From Vespula vulgaris (taxonomy: Eukaryota; Arthropoda; Insecta; Hymenoptera; Vespidae), in the NCBI RefSeq assembly GCF_905475345.1, contig NC_066594.1, positions 6,711,501-6,775,500 on the forward strand: a stretch of DNA of 64,000 nucleotides. Direction: 5' to 3'. The stretch's first letter is position 1. Each line of letters opens with the position of its first letter. This document shows, one piece after another, positions 53,154 to 64,000 of the stretch. The position numbers and the translations under genes were made by a program. The notes beneath the pieces were generated by a model. The model was not told where the DNA came from, ran no database searches, and worked only from the letters and a program-made list of their open reading frames with translations.

Positions 53154-54558
53154 ATGGTTGAGAATATCATCCCTTTAATTGTATCCACCTGTTACATTGT
53201 ATTGACGAGTTTAATCGCATATTGGATGAGAAGATATGTCAATTATTATATAAAAGAACCTTTGATACAATCCTTGTTTCTCGAAGGAATAGCAACAGCT
53301 GAATTATGCGGTGCCTGTTTTGAACTCATTATAAGTAAGAAACTTATTTTTATCGATAAAAAGAGAATGTTCTTTTATTAAGTTTCGATTCAAAAAAAGT
53401 AAAACGTGCGCGCGCGCACACGCAAACACATACACACAATAAAAATAGAATCTCGTTATAGTTGCAGATAATTGGGGAGTATCCATGTATGCGATATATT
53501 TATTCATTTTAACGATTTGGTGGAGTTTAAATTGGGGCGATGCCAGTGCCTGTCCTTATACGCATCTCGAAGAAGCAGTGGAAGGAAAGAAATCTTTACG
53601 TGTAGCCTTTCTCTTGATATGGGCAGAACTTATTGGTGGTCTCGTTGTATTTAGATATATACAATTGTTGTGGGCGTTAGAAATCGTTTCTACGCACAAA
53701 AATAAAGCTTTTGAAGATTGCACTACGGACTTGCAGGTATAAACAAGAAAACAAAAATTAAAAAACATTTATTTTATATAATTTAAAGAAATTATTATGT
53801 TAAAAATATATATATATATAAGAAACAAAGTGAAAAAATAATAATATATGATAATATTATATTACATTATGTTATTATGTATTATTATTATTAGATTATT
53901 ATACTATTACATATCATTATATTCTTTTATACTATTATTAATACGTTATTATATTATTTTATAATATTATTATTATACATATATATATCAACTATTAAAT
54001 ATTGTATCATACTTTGCAATACGAGTTCAATTTACGAAGAATATTAGAGTATACGTTACGCGTATAGTAGAAAGTAGAATCGAATTATACGACAATCTTT
54101 TAATTATTCTTCTCATGTTTTAAAGGTGCCAGTTATATTCGGTGCAGTTGTAGAATGTGTAGCAACATGTATATGCAGAGTAGTATCCCGTGGATTAAGC
54201 AACCTGAATTCAATCTTCGGTATCGTCATTGATTCTTTCATTGGAACTTCTTTAGTAGTCGCAGGTTCGAACATATATTTTCTCTTTTACATTTTTAATT
54301 TACATTTGTGTACAGACAGATATCTACATAATATAAATAAATAAATTTTCTTTATTTATAGCATTCAATTATTCCGGTGGCTACTTCAATCCTGCGTTGG
54401 CTACATCGTTGAAATATGGTTGTTTAGGAACTTCTTTTATGGAACATGTAATTGTTTATTGGGTTGGAGCTTGTGCAGGTTCTATCGCTTCTGTGAGAAT
54501 ATACAACATGCCTTTTATTCAAAATTTTATCAATGGAAGAAAGGAAAAAGCTTCTTAA
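53154..54558 (+). CDS. Unorthodox aquaporin, AQP11/12-like
   Basis: Four exons: 53154-53334, 53468-53736, 54126-54264 and 54362-54558, about 262 residues. The protein has several hydrophobic helices. The first half-helix motif is CPY (DASACPYTHLEE) instead of NPA. The second is a canonical NPA (GGYFNPALATSLKYGC) followed by the Cys downstream of NPA that typifies the superaquaporins. The C-terminus is short (NFINGRKEKAS). Such AQP11/12-type channels tend to lie in intracellular membranes; their substrates in insects are poorly known. It converges on norpA, the stops being 297 bp apart. Confidence 0.88.
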
Positions 54559-54855
54559 GAAAAAGATTCTCGACGGATCTACCAAACGTCATATTCTTCC
54601 TTTTTTAATTTTGTGTTTATTCGCGTTGGTTGATACCTTAATATTAATATTTCTTTTCTTTTTCCCTACGGCAGTTTGTATAATAACGTTAAAAGTTAGG
54701 TTTAGAAAATTGAAACAGATAAATATGCGAACAAAAAAAAACGCACACATTTTATTGTTCAAAACGATGTATATAAATCGCGTAGTATAATAAATTAAGT
54801 ACTATTCCAAAGTAAATATGACAATTATGTATATCTTTTGATATGGACAAAAGAT

Positions 54856-57800
54856 TTATACATAAAATTCTGTTTTAGATGACAAATCGTATTGGATGGC
54901 CTCGTTTTTATACATCTCAATAGTCTGAAACATATATATATATACATATATATTTGTTTAATAATCTTACATTAATAATCACAAAGATTCACTTATACTT
55001 ATCTTATCATATATGCATTTAATTATAATATAATTGTTAGTGCTAGAAATAGAAGAAGGGAGTAAGGATAGAGGGGAAAAGAGAGAGACGGATTCTCAAA
55101 GTTTCGTCGAATATTTCAATTGACCATGAGAATTATGTATTTATAGAAATAAAATTTCATACATACACACAGACATACACATACACAGATAAACACTTAC
55201 CGCATCGATATCTTTATCTAAATTGGCGACTTGTTTCTCGTGTGAAACTTTGAGTTTCTCCTTTTCGCGGCCTTGCTTTATTTGTACGGTTTTTCTTTCT
55301 TGCATGAATTTTTTCGTATTTTGTTCCTTTTTCTCTCGGAGCCTTCGATCCTTATCGCCCTTTGTTTTTAAGGCCTTATCATTCATCACCTCTTTCGCCG
55401 TTTCTACGGATACCTTAGCCTGATTTGCATTCATGTCCTTAATATCTCTGTGATAGTAAACAAATATATAAAATATTTATTCCATTGGGAATAACAACCA
55501 CATGCTTTTCCAAATTTTTATATCAAAATAGAACAACTTTTCAAATATTAATCCGAACAATTTGCAAGGGACTTTATGGGGTTATATAAGAAGAGAAAGA
55601 AAAAGAAAATAAAAGGATTTATAATTATAAATTTCTATTATATTACTTGTCGTGTTTCGCTTGCAGCTGTTTAACTTGCGACGCTTGAACCACTTCGATA
55701 AGTTTTTTGAATTCGTCCCGACCTACTTCCGTGTGAGTTTTCAACATTTCCCATTCCTCCTTTCTATGCTTTTCTACCATTGCCGACCATTGTGCTGTTT
55801 GTTCGCTTATTACTTTTTTCACATTCGCATCTTGGATCAATGCATTTTTACTAAGACAATAATTAATAAAATTATATCTATTTTTATATATGATTTTTAT
55901 CATTCATTTTATCTTATAGAAAAGGAAAGAAAAGAAAAGAAAAAGAAAAGAAAAAAGATACTTACTCTTTACCCTTAACTAATTTCTCGATTGCCGAACA
56001 ATGATTTTTTTGCATAGTTTGTTTTTCCTTTTGATGCTTCTTTCTCATCGTATCCAATTCCTTTAATTGCTTCTTTCCCATTTTATACGTTTTTTCTCTC
56101 TTCAATGTATCTATCGTGATCGGTTCTGGTTTCCATTCCTCTACAAATTATAATTAATTAATTGGAAATTCTTGAAAGAAATATTTGTCTCGTCTATTTC
56201 TTTACCTTTCTTTGCTTCTTCTTCCTTCTTCTTCTTAGCTTCGGCTTTAGCATCGGTCTGTTCAATTCCAAGTCCCTTCATAGTTTCTGCTTGCTTCTCC
56301 GCACCTTTACTAAATCCTCCCGGATCCGATAGCATGGCCATAAAATCTAAAAGTCATATTTATATTATCCCTCGTTTCGTTTTCAAGGAGGATAAAATTT
56401 TCATATTTCGCACGATTACCTTCAAATCCATCTGGCACATAAATCTTTAATTCGATGTTACAGAATAACATAGGCAATGCCATTGGAAAGTTAGCTTCAG
56501 TTTTCAAAGATATATGCCTGTAGCCAGCTTGAAGACCATCCAGTGGTAGAATTCTCTGACCGAGTAATTTTCCACTTTCTTCATAGACACCTAAATGTTA
56601 TAACGAACGATCGACATTTAATATAATTTTATCAAACGACTGATCATTGGTATCGTTCGATAAAACAATTATAATTAAATTACCGATTCTGAGGACAGCT
56701 AAGTCAGGTAGTACAACTTTTCGAAATAGAAATGGTTCCTCGTTGTAGACAGGATTCAAACCATTTCCAGGTACCATTCGAGTTCTGAATTCTTTTTTTA
56801 TCGTATCAGCTGGTAGACCGTACATATCTACTTCAACGTAAGTGCCCACTTTCTTATCAGACAAGAACTGTCCTGCTATTATCTGTCGTCGTTGATAAAT
56901 TCTTATTTATTTTCTTTTTCAATTATTTTTCAATTATTTTATAGAACTACATGTCTTTTTTGTTTTTTTTTTTTTTAAGAACGTCTTACCTGTACAGAAC
57001 ATTGAGCGGTGATAACACCATCTACGTCTTCGGAAAAAGGATCAAAACTACGATCGGGTCTTCTCATGAAATCAGGTTTCAATAAGTATCCAGTAGTTCC
57101 ATTGTACTCAAATTTACCCTGATTTAATTGCATCGGTAAGTCAGGGGTTTGGAAGTTCAATGCCACCATCTGACAACCAGCATTCCAGAATACCTAAAAG
57201 AAAAAAAAATGAAAAAGAATTTTTGTAATTATTATCCATCTACATAAAAAATAATTATTGTCCAAGTATAAACTGAAATATAAATCGAACTACAGATGTC
57301 TAACCTGTGGCATATAATTCGAGGAATCAGCTCTGGTTCCTTTTGGGTATATTCTACTCATCTGACGTTTGTTGTAATTTACGAACTCCACCGAATGTGT
57401 TTTTAGATAATTCAAAGCTGCAGTTTCGGAGAACGAAGACATGTTGTGATGTATATTTTTTTCTACAACGATGAAAAGAAAAAGAACAAAGGTAATGTTA
57501 ATCTACAATGATTTGGAAAGCTGTAAGAAAATAAAAAAAAATTTAGCTCGTACGTACTTTCGGCTGTTTCGAAGCTTTGGAACTTAATTGGTTGAGCGTA
57601 ATTGATCATAGACGATAGCCAAGGATGACATGCCATTGTACTACCTGTATATTGAATAGGTGGTGCTTCACCCTCTGCACCACCTTCACCTGGAGGTGCA
57701 CCTTCAGCCGGTGCTACTTCCTCCTAAAGATATCAATTACGTTCAATAATCATATTTTTAATCTCAATAATGAAGTTATTATCTTAATCTTTATCCTGAC

Positions 57801-60207
57801 TGACCTTCGGTGGTTCTGGAGGTGGAGCTGCCGGAGCACTAGCATCCTCGACTACTTCGTCCTTAGCCTCGAACTGTCCCGAACGAAACAGCTCAAGCTC
57901 GACTTTCTCTACTTCTGGCTTTAATCGCTTGTTCTTAATTAGTATCTTACGTTTCAAAGCACTTGGTGGTGGTAGAAGAGAACCTGGCTCGAGCTAATTT
58001 CAATCGAATAAAATATAATCAATCCAATTTTTTATTTTAATTATATTCATATAAACGGATTAATCTCGTTAATTTAATTACCGGATAATCTTTCAAAGGT
58101 TCCTTCAAAAGTAGATCGCCCAATATCTCATCGCAATATTTAGCTAATTTGTATTGTTGTTTCAGACAGCAGTGATTCTCAAAGCTGAGGATAATCGGAT
58201 AATCGGATGTGACAAAAGCTGTGTCCCTGAGAGCGTAAATGACGTCTTTGAAGAGGATATCGGTACACATTGCTTTTCCATGAGTTATTATAGGTTCCTC
58301 ATCTTCACCTTTGCCATCCCAACAATCGAGTTCGACGCATCTACCAAAACAGAGAGAAAGAGAGAGTTCTAGTGAAAAAGAGAGAATTATTATAACTCAT
58401 CGGAATAGAAGATAGTTCACCTGCAACCTGCTAGCAACACTTGTCTGTACATTTCTACTGTACTCTTCCCACCAATTTGTCTTCCACTGAGATAAGTATT
58501 GTGACTAGAATTAATATAATAATGAGAGAGTGGTTGGTCCATGTCCATCCATTCTTCTAATTTATCGAGAAACACTGGAGCATTTTCGTCCGACATCAAG
58601 TAACGAATGAAACCATCTTTTGTTAATCTCTCTACAAATATATAAGTATTACATTTATTCTATTGGATCAATATTTAATTAAATTATTTTTTCTTTGAAA
58701 TATATATATATATACATATAAGTTAATATATATTTATAATTTTACAGACTAAAAAAGAATTATATATCATATATATATAGTTACTCTCAGATTTCGCCTT
58801 TTCATCCGTTTCGTAATCATTTATTATCTCTATACATCGTTTCTCATCGTAAAGCGGATATAAAATCTCGTTCAATCTTGGATCCCTTTGTTTTTCATTC
58901 ATAAAAGTAACCAGTTGTTCGAGTCTTATGGAATCGGCTTTTCCTTTTGTTCTGAATAAAAAAAAAATATTAGAAGAGAAAAAATGATATTTCTCCATCA
59001 AAAAATAGGTACATTTTTGATACTTACATCGATTGGAAGAGTTCCTCGATATCGTTTCTAGGACAGATTTTGAAGTATAGACTATAAAACTTTTCAAAGG
59101 TGAACGCGCTGGGTTCGATTTTATCGTTCTAAAAAATTGTTTAAATGTGACAAAGAAAGAAATGATTAAAATATCGATTATTGAGTACGTGCAACTGCAA
59201 AAGAAATTAGCTTTTAATGAAATTACCTTTCCATTAGGTAAACCCAAGTCGGCTAATCCTTGATAAACCAATTTTTCTGTTTTACCAGACGCGAAAGTCT
59301 TTGATATTACTTTCACTGGAACCTTTCCCTTTGGATCTACTTGACAACTTAATCTCATCCAACTGTAAAAAAAAAATAAAAATAAAAATAAAAGATCAAA
59401 AAATTGTATCTTTGTAAATAGATTATGATTGTAATGAATACGTACTGCTTCATTAATTGGATCGTTGGACAAACATTACTTGCTTTTGTGTTATGCGTAA
59501 TCAATCGTAAACCAGCTTGCCAATCCTGCCAATCAGCCGTTTAAATATAAACTTTTCATATCATTGATTACTTTATATTAATCCTACGTATATATTTCTT
59601 TAAATACACACACATATATACACAAATAAATTTTTACCTTCGCCGTTTTTGCGTCTGCACACACTACATGCTGATAATGTATATTGGTATAATCAATGCC
59701 TGAACATATAGTTAAACTTTTTTCATCCAGTTGCTCTAAATTCCCGTGTTTACTTAACTTGTTACATAACTTTGGATCCTGAATAAAAAATTGCGAGTGA
59801 ATAGCAAGTGGAAAATCGATTAGAACGATTATAGATATGATCAAATCAAAGAATTCATTTTATAAATGTAAGTACCTTCGGAGTGCCACCGTAACGAATG
59901 TCACTGACCTGAGCCAATTCTATCACGTCACCATCCTACATAAAATTAAAGAATATATGCATGACACTTGATTGAATCGTATAAGAAGAAAAAATAGAGG
60001 TTTCTTGGTAAAACTAATAAATATTATTGAATTTACCTTCCCGTCGCTTTTCCAAGAGATAAAAAATCCATACTCGTCGACTTTAAACATACAATTAGGC
60101 TCGTACTCAGTCGTTTCTTTATCTTCGAACCATCTATCAAATACCGAACCATTTCTTAATAATTCTGGTACTTCTATTCGCCAATTAAATTCAAACTTTT
60201 TCGTCAT
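54856..60207 (-). CDS. norpA: Phospholipase C-beta, norpA type
   Basis: Complete multi-exon gene from ATG 60207 (MTKKFEFNWRIEVPELL) to a small last exon 54924-54856 (TIEMYKNEAIQYDLSSKTEFYV-stop). In order: PH-like N-terminus (FKVDEYGFFISWKSDGK); EF-hand region (KQRDPRLNEILYPLYDEKRC); catalytic X box with SSHNTYLSGRQIGGKS (first His) and THGKAMCTDILF (second His); an acidic/proline-rich X-Y linker; Y box (SRIYPKGTRADSSNYMPQ); C2 (VGTYVEVDMYGLPADT, VPDGFEG); and a long lysine/glutamate-rich C-terminal coiled coil. This enzyme cleaves PIP2 downstream of Gq; in flies it is the effector of visual transduction. The terminal TEFYV resembles the Drosophila TEFYA end, and its final residues fit a PDZ ligand, possibly for the INAD scaffold. 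Confidence 0.96.
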
Positions 60208-61486
60208 ATTTTATGGGTGATCCTGTCAGACAGGAAACGAAGTGAACTTGAGTTTTCCGAGATTGCGAATGAAACGATTTCCAGAGCAGTATAACAACTT
60301 GCCCTAGACACGCATAACGCAATTAGTTTAATCCAATTTGCAGTATATGAGGATTCCCTCGTGATCCGATACGGATCGACCACCGTCCGATCCGTGGAAA
60401 GGGATATTAAACTTATATAAGCGTTTTCATTACATCAAATGTGAAATTAACGTTTGTAATTATGCAAGAGAGCAATCGTTCGTTCTATATAAATTTCACG
60501 TTTTCCTGGATTGATATATAAGTAAGTACTTTGTGATACAACGGTTGATTGCTATAAAGCACGACAAACTTTGATATACGGCTTCGACGAGCTCAACCTT
60601 GACAACCGTGAAGGCTATTACACTCGTGTTTAGGAACGTGATGGATTCGTAATCGAGGAGTTTTAGATTGGATTTATTCGAACGGATAATTTTATAAAGA
60701 ACATATATCGATCATATTTTATAATAATTGACGATTTATTTATTGCTGACGATTCTACATAGCTTGGTACTTGACTATATATGTAGATATATCTTTCTTC
60801 TTGGACAATCTTCCTAAAAATCATATATTTGTACTGAACTAGACTGTTTCAATGCTACCATGAATAATTTTACATGATTTATATACTATATTTTACAGAA
60901 AGGAATGTGGATATTAATTAATGGCTGAAATTATGTTCTTCTTTGTGTACAATCATATTCTCAACTATATCACTATTTTACATGACTTATTTATTGATAA
61001 TTTTTTTTTTCCTTTTTCTCTCGTTTTACGTCGTAATATCGCATATAACTGCCATGTTGCATGAATGTTTTATTAAGTGTTATCTATTTTTATTTCTAAT
61101 TAAACGAATTTTGCTCGAAGCAAGTCATCAAGGCTGCAAATGCAATCGTTCCTTCGTTCGAATTCGATATTATACGAAATTAATATATCGATTTCTTTTC
61201 TTTATTCCGCTTGGAATTTTTTTCTAAAAATCAACACTATACTTCTCCTCGATTTAAAAGATGAAACGCGAATATAAATGAATGATCGATGATCTAAGAT
61301 ATCGACGGCTTATTTTTTAACGACGCATTTAATTGAATAAAAAGATGCATTTGCTCGAATTGATCGATAAAGATTCCTTGAGAGTATTCATGCATCATCA
61401 TTCAGTGATATATACAACGATTGCGATCGATCGATCGCCCGATTCGATGATTCATGAGATTGATTCAAAAATATGTTTACATGACA
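60208..61486. other. norpA upstream region and SLC6 3' flank
   Basis: About 1.3 kb with no credible gene. It should contain the norpA promoter, starting next to 60208, and the SLC6 3' UTR, next to 61486. The inverted motif GATCCG-ATACGGATC occurs near 60363-60377. Confidence 0.6.
60329..60339. promoter_or_regulatory. Possible P3/RCSI-like photoreceptor element
   Basis: TAATCCAATTT matches 10 of 11 positions of the homeodomain palindrome TAATYNRATTA found in promoters of insect rhodopsin and phototransduction genes. It sits about 122 bp upstream of the norpA ATG. The TAATCC half is a K50 (Otd-type) core. In such AT-rich DNA a chance match is quite possible. Confidence 0.35.
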
Positions 61487-63905
61487 TTATGATTGTGGTT
61501 TCGAGAGAAGATAATTCGCATTTAATTGAATCGGATTAATCATATCCTGTTGAGGATCCTTCGCCGTTTCTTCTTCAAGATTATGCATGGGTTCCTGACA
61601 ATATTCCTGTCCGCAAAGTTTGCATGCTTCAAAGTGAGGCTTGATGGAGTTCTTCAATTTCTAAAAATAAATATGAAATCGAAGAGAAAGAAAGCCGTGC
61701 TTATCTGTCAATTCGGAGAATTCTGAGAAGTTATAAAGAAAGACATGATATACCTCGGAGAAAGTATTGCCTTCGGATTTAATGAACACGTAGATAGCAA
61801 AAGCTGGAATGCAAATCAAAGAAAGAGATGCTATACCCCAACCAATAGCTTCCGCCCACCATGGATATTCGTATTCACCGTTTCGATAAGTTGGTGGTTC
61901 GTAGTCTATCAAACTGAAGACCCATACAGCCTGAAACACAAACATGAAGAAATGAAGAGTCGATTGAACAAACAATGGAGAAAGGAAAAAAATTATGAAA
62001 AAAATTATAAAAAGATAATTAATCTGATCAAATGTTTTTACCAGTATGAGAAGAGGTGCCGCTATGAGCCAACAAAATCGAAAATACATGGAAGGTACTC
62101 TCCCAGTCATTTCCTTAACGTTGTTACATAATCTTCGAACACCGTAACACCAAGATATGGCAATGACTTCGAAGAAGGCTAAAAACATGATCGAGAGAGA
62201 CGCAGCATAGTGATCTATTAATTGGAAGAAATAAATTCCACCCTGAAAAAGTAAACCACGTAATAATGAGATGATTCATTTGATTATATTATGCAAACAA
62301 AGGATTGTCGCTATGCAAAATTGATGATTACCTGCGTGATATTGGGCAATCCAAAGAGGAAAGAAACTACGCATATTACAAGTACCAACATCTCGTGGCA
62401 GAGTAGACGACGTTTCACCCAATTTGGAAATCCATCTTGGATCGATGTCACCACGACTTCGACTATAGCAAACTATGGATGATAACAATCAGATTTTTTC
62501 AAAGGTATCTAACGGTTGTTTTAACGTTGACATTTAGCATTTAAAACAAAGAGTCGAACTTTTACCTACCTGGCTGTTCAGTGAAAGGCATACCATCATA
62601 AAGAAGAATAATACGGCCCAGAGTTGAGACGCTGGCATCTTGGCTAAAGCTTGCGGATAGATGACGAATACTAGGCCAGGTCCTTGAACGGAAATTATGA
62701 TTTATCTATAAAATGTCAGGAGACTGACGTTAATCTGAGGATTATATTCGAGGAGAGATATAAAAATGGATTAAACAAAATATACGTCGTCTCCTTCGAA
62801 TTTGATCCTGAATTTCCGATTGATTAAACTTCGATCGAAACAAAAATCTTTACAATATAATTGATAATTCGTAAATGTCGAGCGACTTACCGTCGCTGAG
62901 TACTGCTTCGACTGACATGTTTTGTTCTCGTGCAATGTTCCCGATTGTCGCGAACGAAAAGATTCCAACGAGCAAACTGCTACACGCATTGATCAGAGAA
63001 ACCGCTACCGTATCCACCAGAATGGTATTGTGAAATTTGTTGTAACTAGCGAAGCAGATCATGGAACCGAATGCGATACCAACGGAGTTGAATATTTGTG
63101 CAGCGGCGTTGATCCATACCTTAAAGGCACGAGAACGAAGGTGAATTCTTCGACTCAAACGATTTCATTAGATGACAGAAATTAATGTGACGATAACGAT
63201 ATTGAATTCTATTGGTCAAAATGCGAATTTTTTTGGAGGATCGTTAATTAAAATTAAAATTAAAATAAAAATTAAAAGGTCGATTATTCTCATTTTTTTT
63301 TTTTTGCCATATACCTTCGCATCGCCAAGTAACTCCCAGCGTGGATGGAAGAAAAATTGAAGGCCCTTGTCGGCACCTTCGAGGGTGAGGGACCGTGTAA
63401 GAAAGACGACAATTAGAAGAAACGGTAGAGTTGCCGTGAGATACCTTACTTGCGCCGATGATTTGATAGATTTCCAAATCGAGAAGTATACCATGATCCA
63501 GGCTGTTATCAGACAAGCTACGAGTTCCCATCTCAATGCTCCAGGTTCCTCAATGCCGCTACTGATCTGAAGAACTTTGTTACTGTGAATAATGAAAAAG
63601 AAAGATTGAACTATTGTCCCAATAGAAAAGGATCGAAAGCACTTAATAAAAGATTTACGCGCGTTTGCTCGGAAATTACTCGAAAAAATCTTCGGACGGT
63701 GTCTTCGAGGCATTGAGACGAGTTCGATTATCAACGAAGCCATTAAGTGGTAGCCAACAGGCAGCTGTGTTCCACGAATTATCACAATCTGACCATGGTT
63801 GGTGAGCTCTGAACGCAGCGAAAAAGTAATATATAGCATATGCTATAATCACATTGTGATAGGTCGACATTAGAAAAGATATCACCACCGATGATAGTCC
63901 GGCTC
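61487..63905 (-). CDS. SLC6-family sodium-dependent transporter, 3' portion
   Basis: The nine or so right-to-left exons cover most of the protein after TM2; the N-terminal exons lie beyond 64000. Readable segments: SSVVISFLMSTYHNVIIAYAIYYFFAAF (TM3), the extracellular loop PWSDCDNSWNTAACW with the conserved Cys pair, ELVACLITAWIMVYFSIW, RYLTATLPFLLIVVFL, and WINAAAQIFNSVGIAFGSMICFASYNKF (TM6-7 with the family NSVGIAFG-type core). Later exons give FFFMMVCLSLNSQFAIVE (TM8) and EYPWWAEAIGWGIASLSLICIP (TM12). The tail holds CKLCGQEYC and ends NYLLSKPQS, with the stop at 61487-61489. SLC6 proteins import amino acids or neurotransmitters with Na+ and Cl-. A glycine or GABA transporter-like identity is plausible but not resolved. 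Confidence 0.88.
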
Positions 63906-64000
63906 CTATTAAAAAGGAAAAAAAAAGAACATACACGTGAAAATATTCTTAAGGATAAATAAGCTACCAAGCCTCGATAGAGTTTAATATCGTTAATTAG

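Noticed and set aside
62922..63185. Plus-strand ORFs across the SLC6 exons
   Set aside because: They are antisense shadows of well-supported transmembrane exons.

Overview
This is a eukaryotic nuclear window from an insect, most likely an aculeate hymenopteran and probably a bee. The evidence is a very AT-rich background with many (TA)n microsatellites, short GT-AG introns, and conserved animal proteins whose closest recognisable matches are insect forms: a norpA-type phospholipase C-beta, a velo-type SENP6/7 protease, a vitellogenin-like lipoprotein and an AQP12-like channel. The species call is inference; nothing in the sequence names it.

Left part (1-31.9 kb) is a compact run of ordinary genes: the 3' end of TRAPPC13 (+), GPN2 and PSMG3 (both -, only 20 nt apart, so probably one dicistronic transcript), PAXBP1 (+), a vitellogenin-like large lipid-transfer protein (+), SPRTN/Spartan with four UBZ fingers (-), and a SENP6/7-like SUMO protease (+). 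They serve unrelated jobs: trafficking, RNA polymerase and proteasome assembly, splicing-linked regulation, lipid transport, DNA-protein crosslink repair and deSUMOylation.

Middle part (33.3-50.9 kb) has no credible protein gene and is the most unusual stretch. It is a two-fold higher-order repeat. Each half has several roughly 0.8-1.5 kb GC- and CpG-rich modules, then a roughly 1.7 kb AT-rich segment, then a 54-bp tandem repeat, then a roughly 192-bp (first half) or 224-bp (second half) tandem array. The GC-rich modules are built from serial hairpins. Several stems change on both arms together between copies, which is what a selected structured RNA or a hairpin-templated DNA repeat would show. 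I do not recognise this family.

Right part (51.9-64 kb): a roughly 300-bp fold-back element resembling a MITE, an unorthodox AQP11/12-type aquaporin (+), norpA phospholipase C-beta (-) complete to its C-terminal tail, and the 3' portion of an SLC6 neurotransmitter/amino-acid transporter (-) that runs off the right edge.
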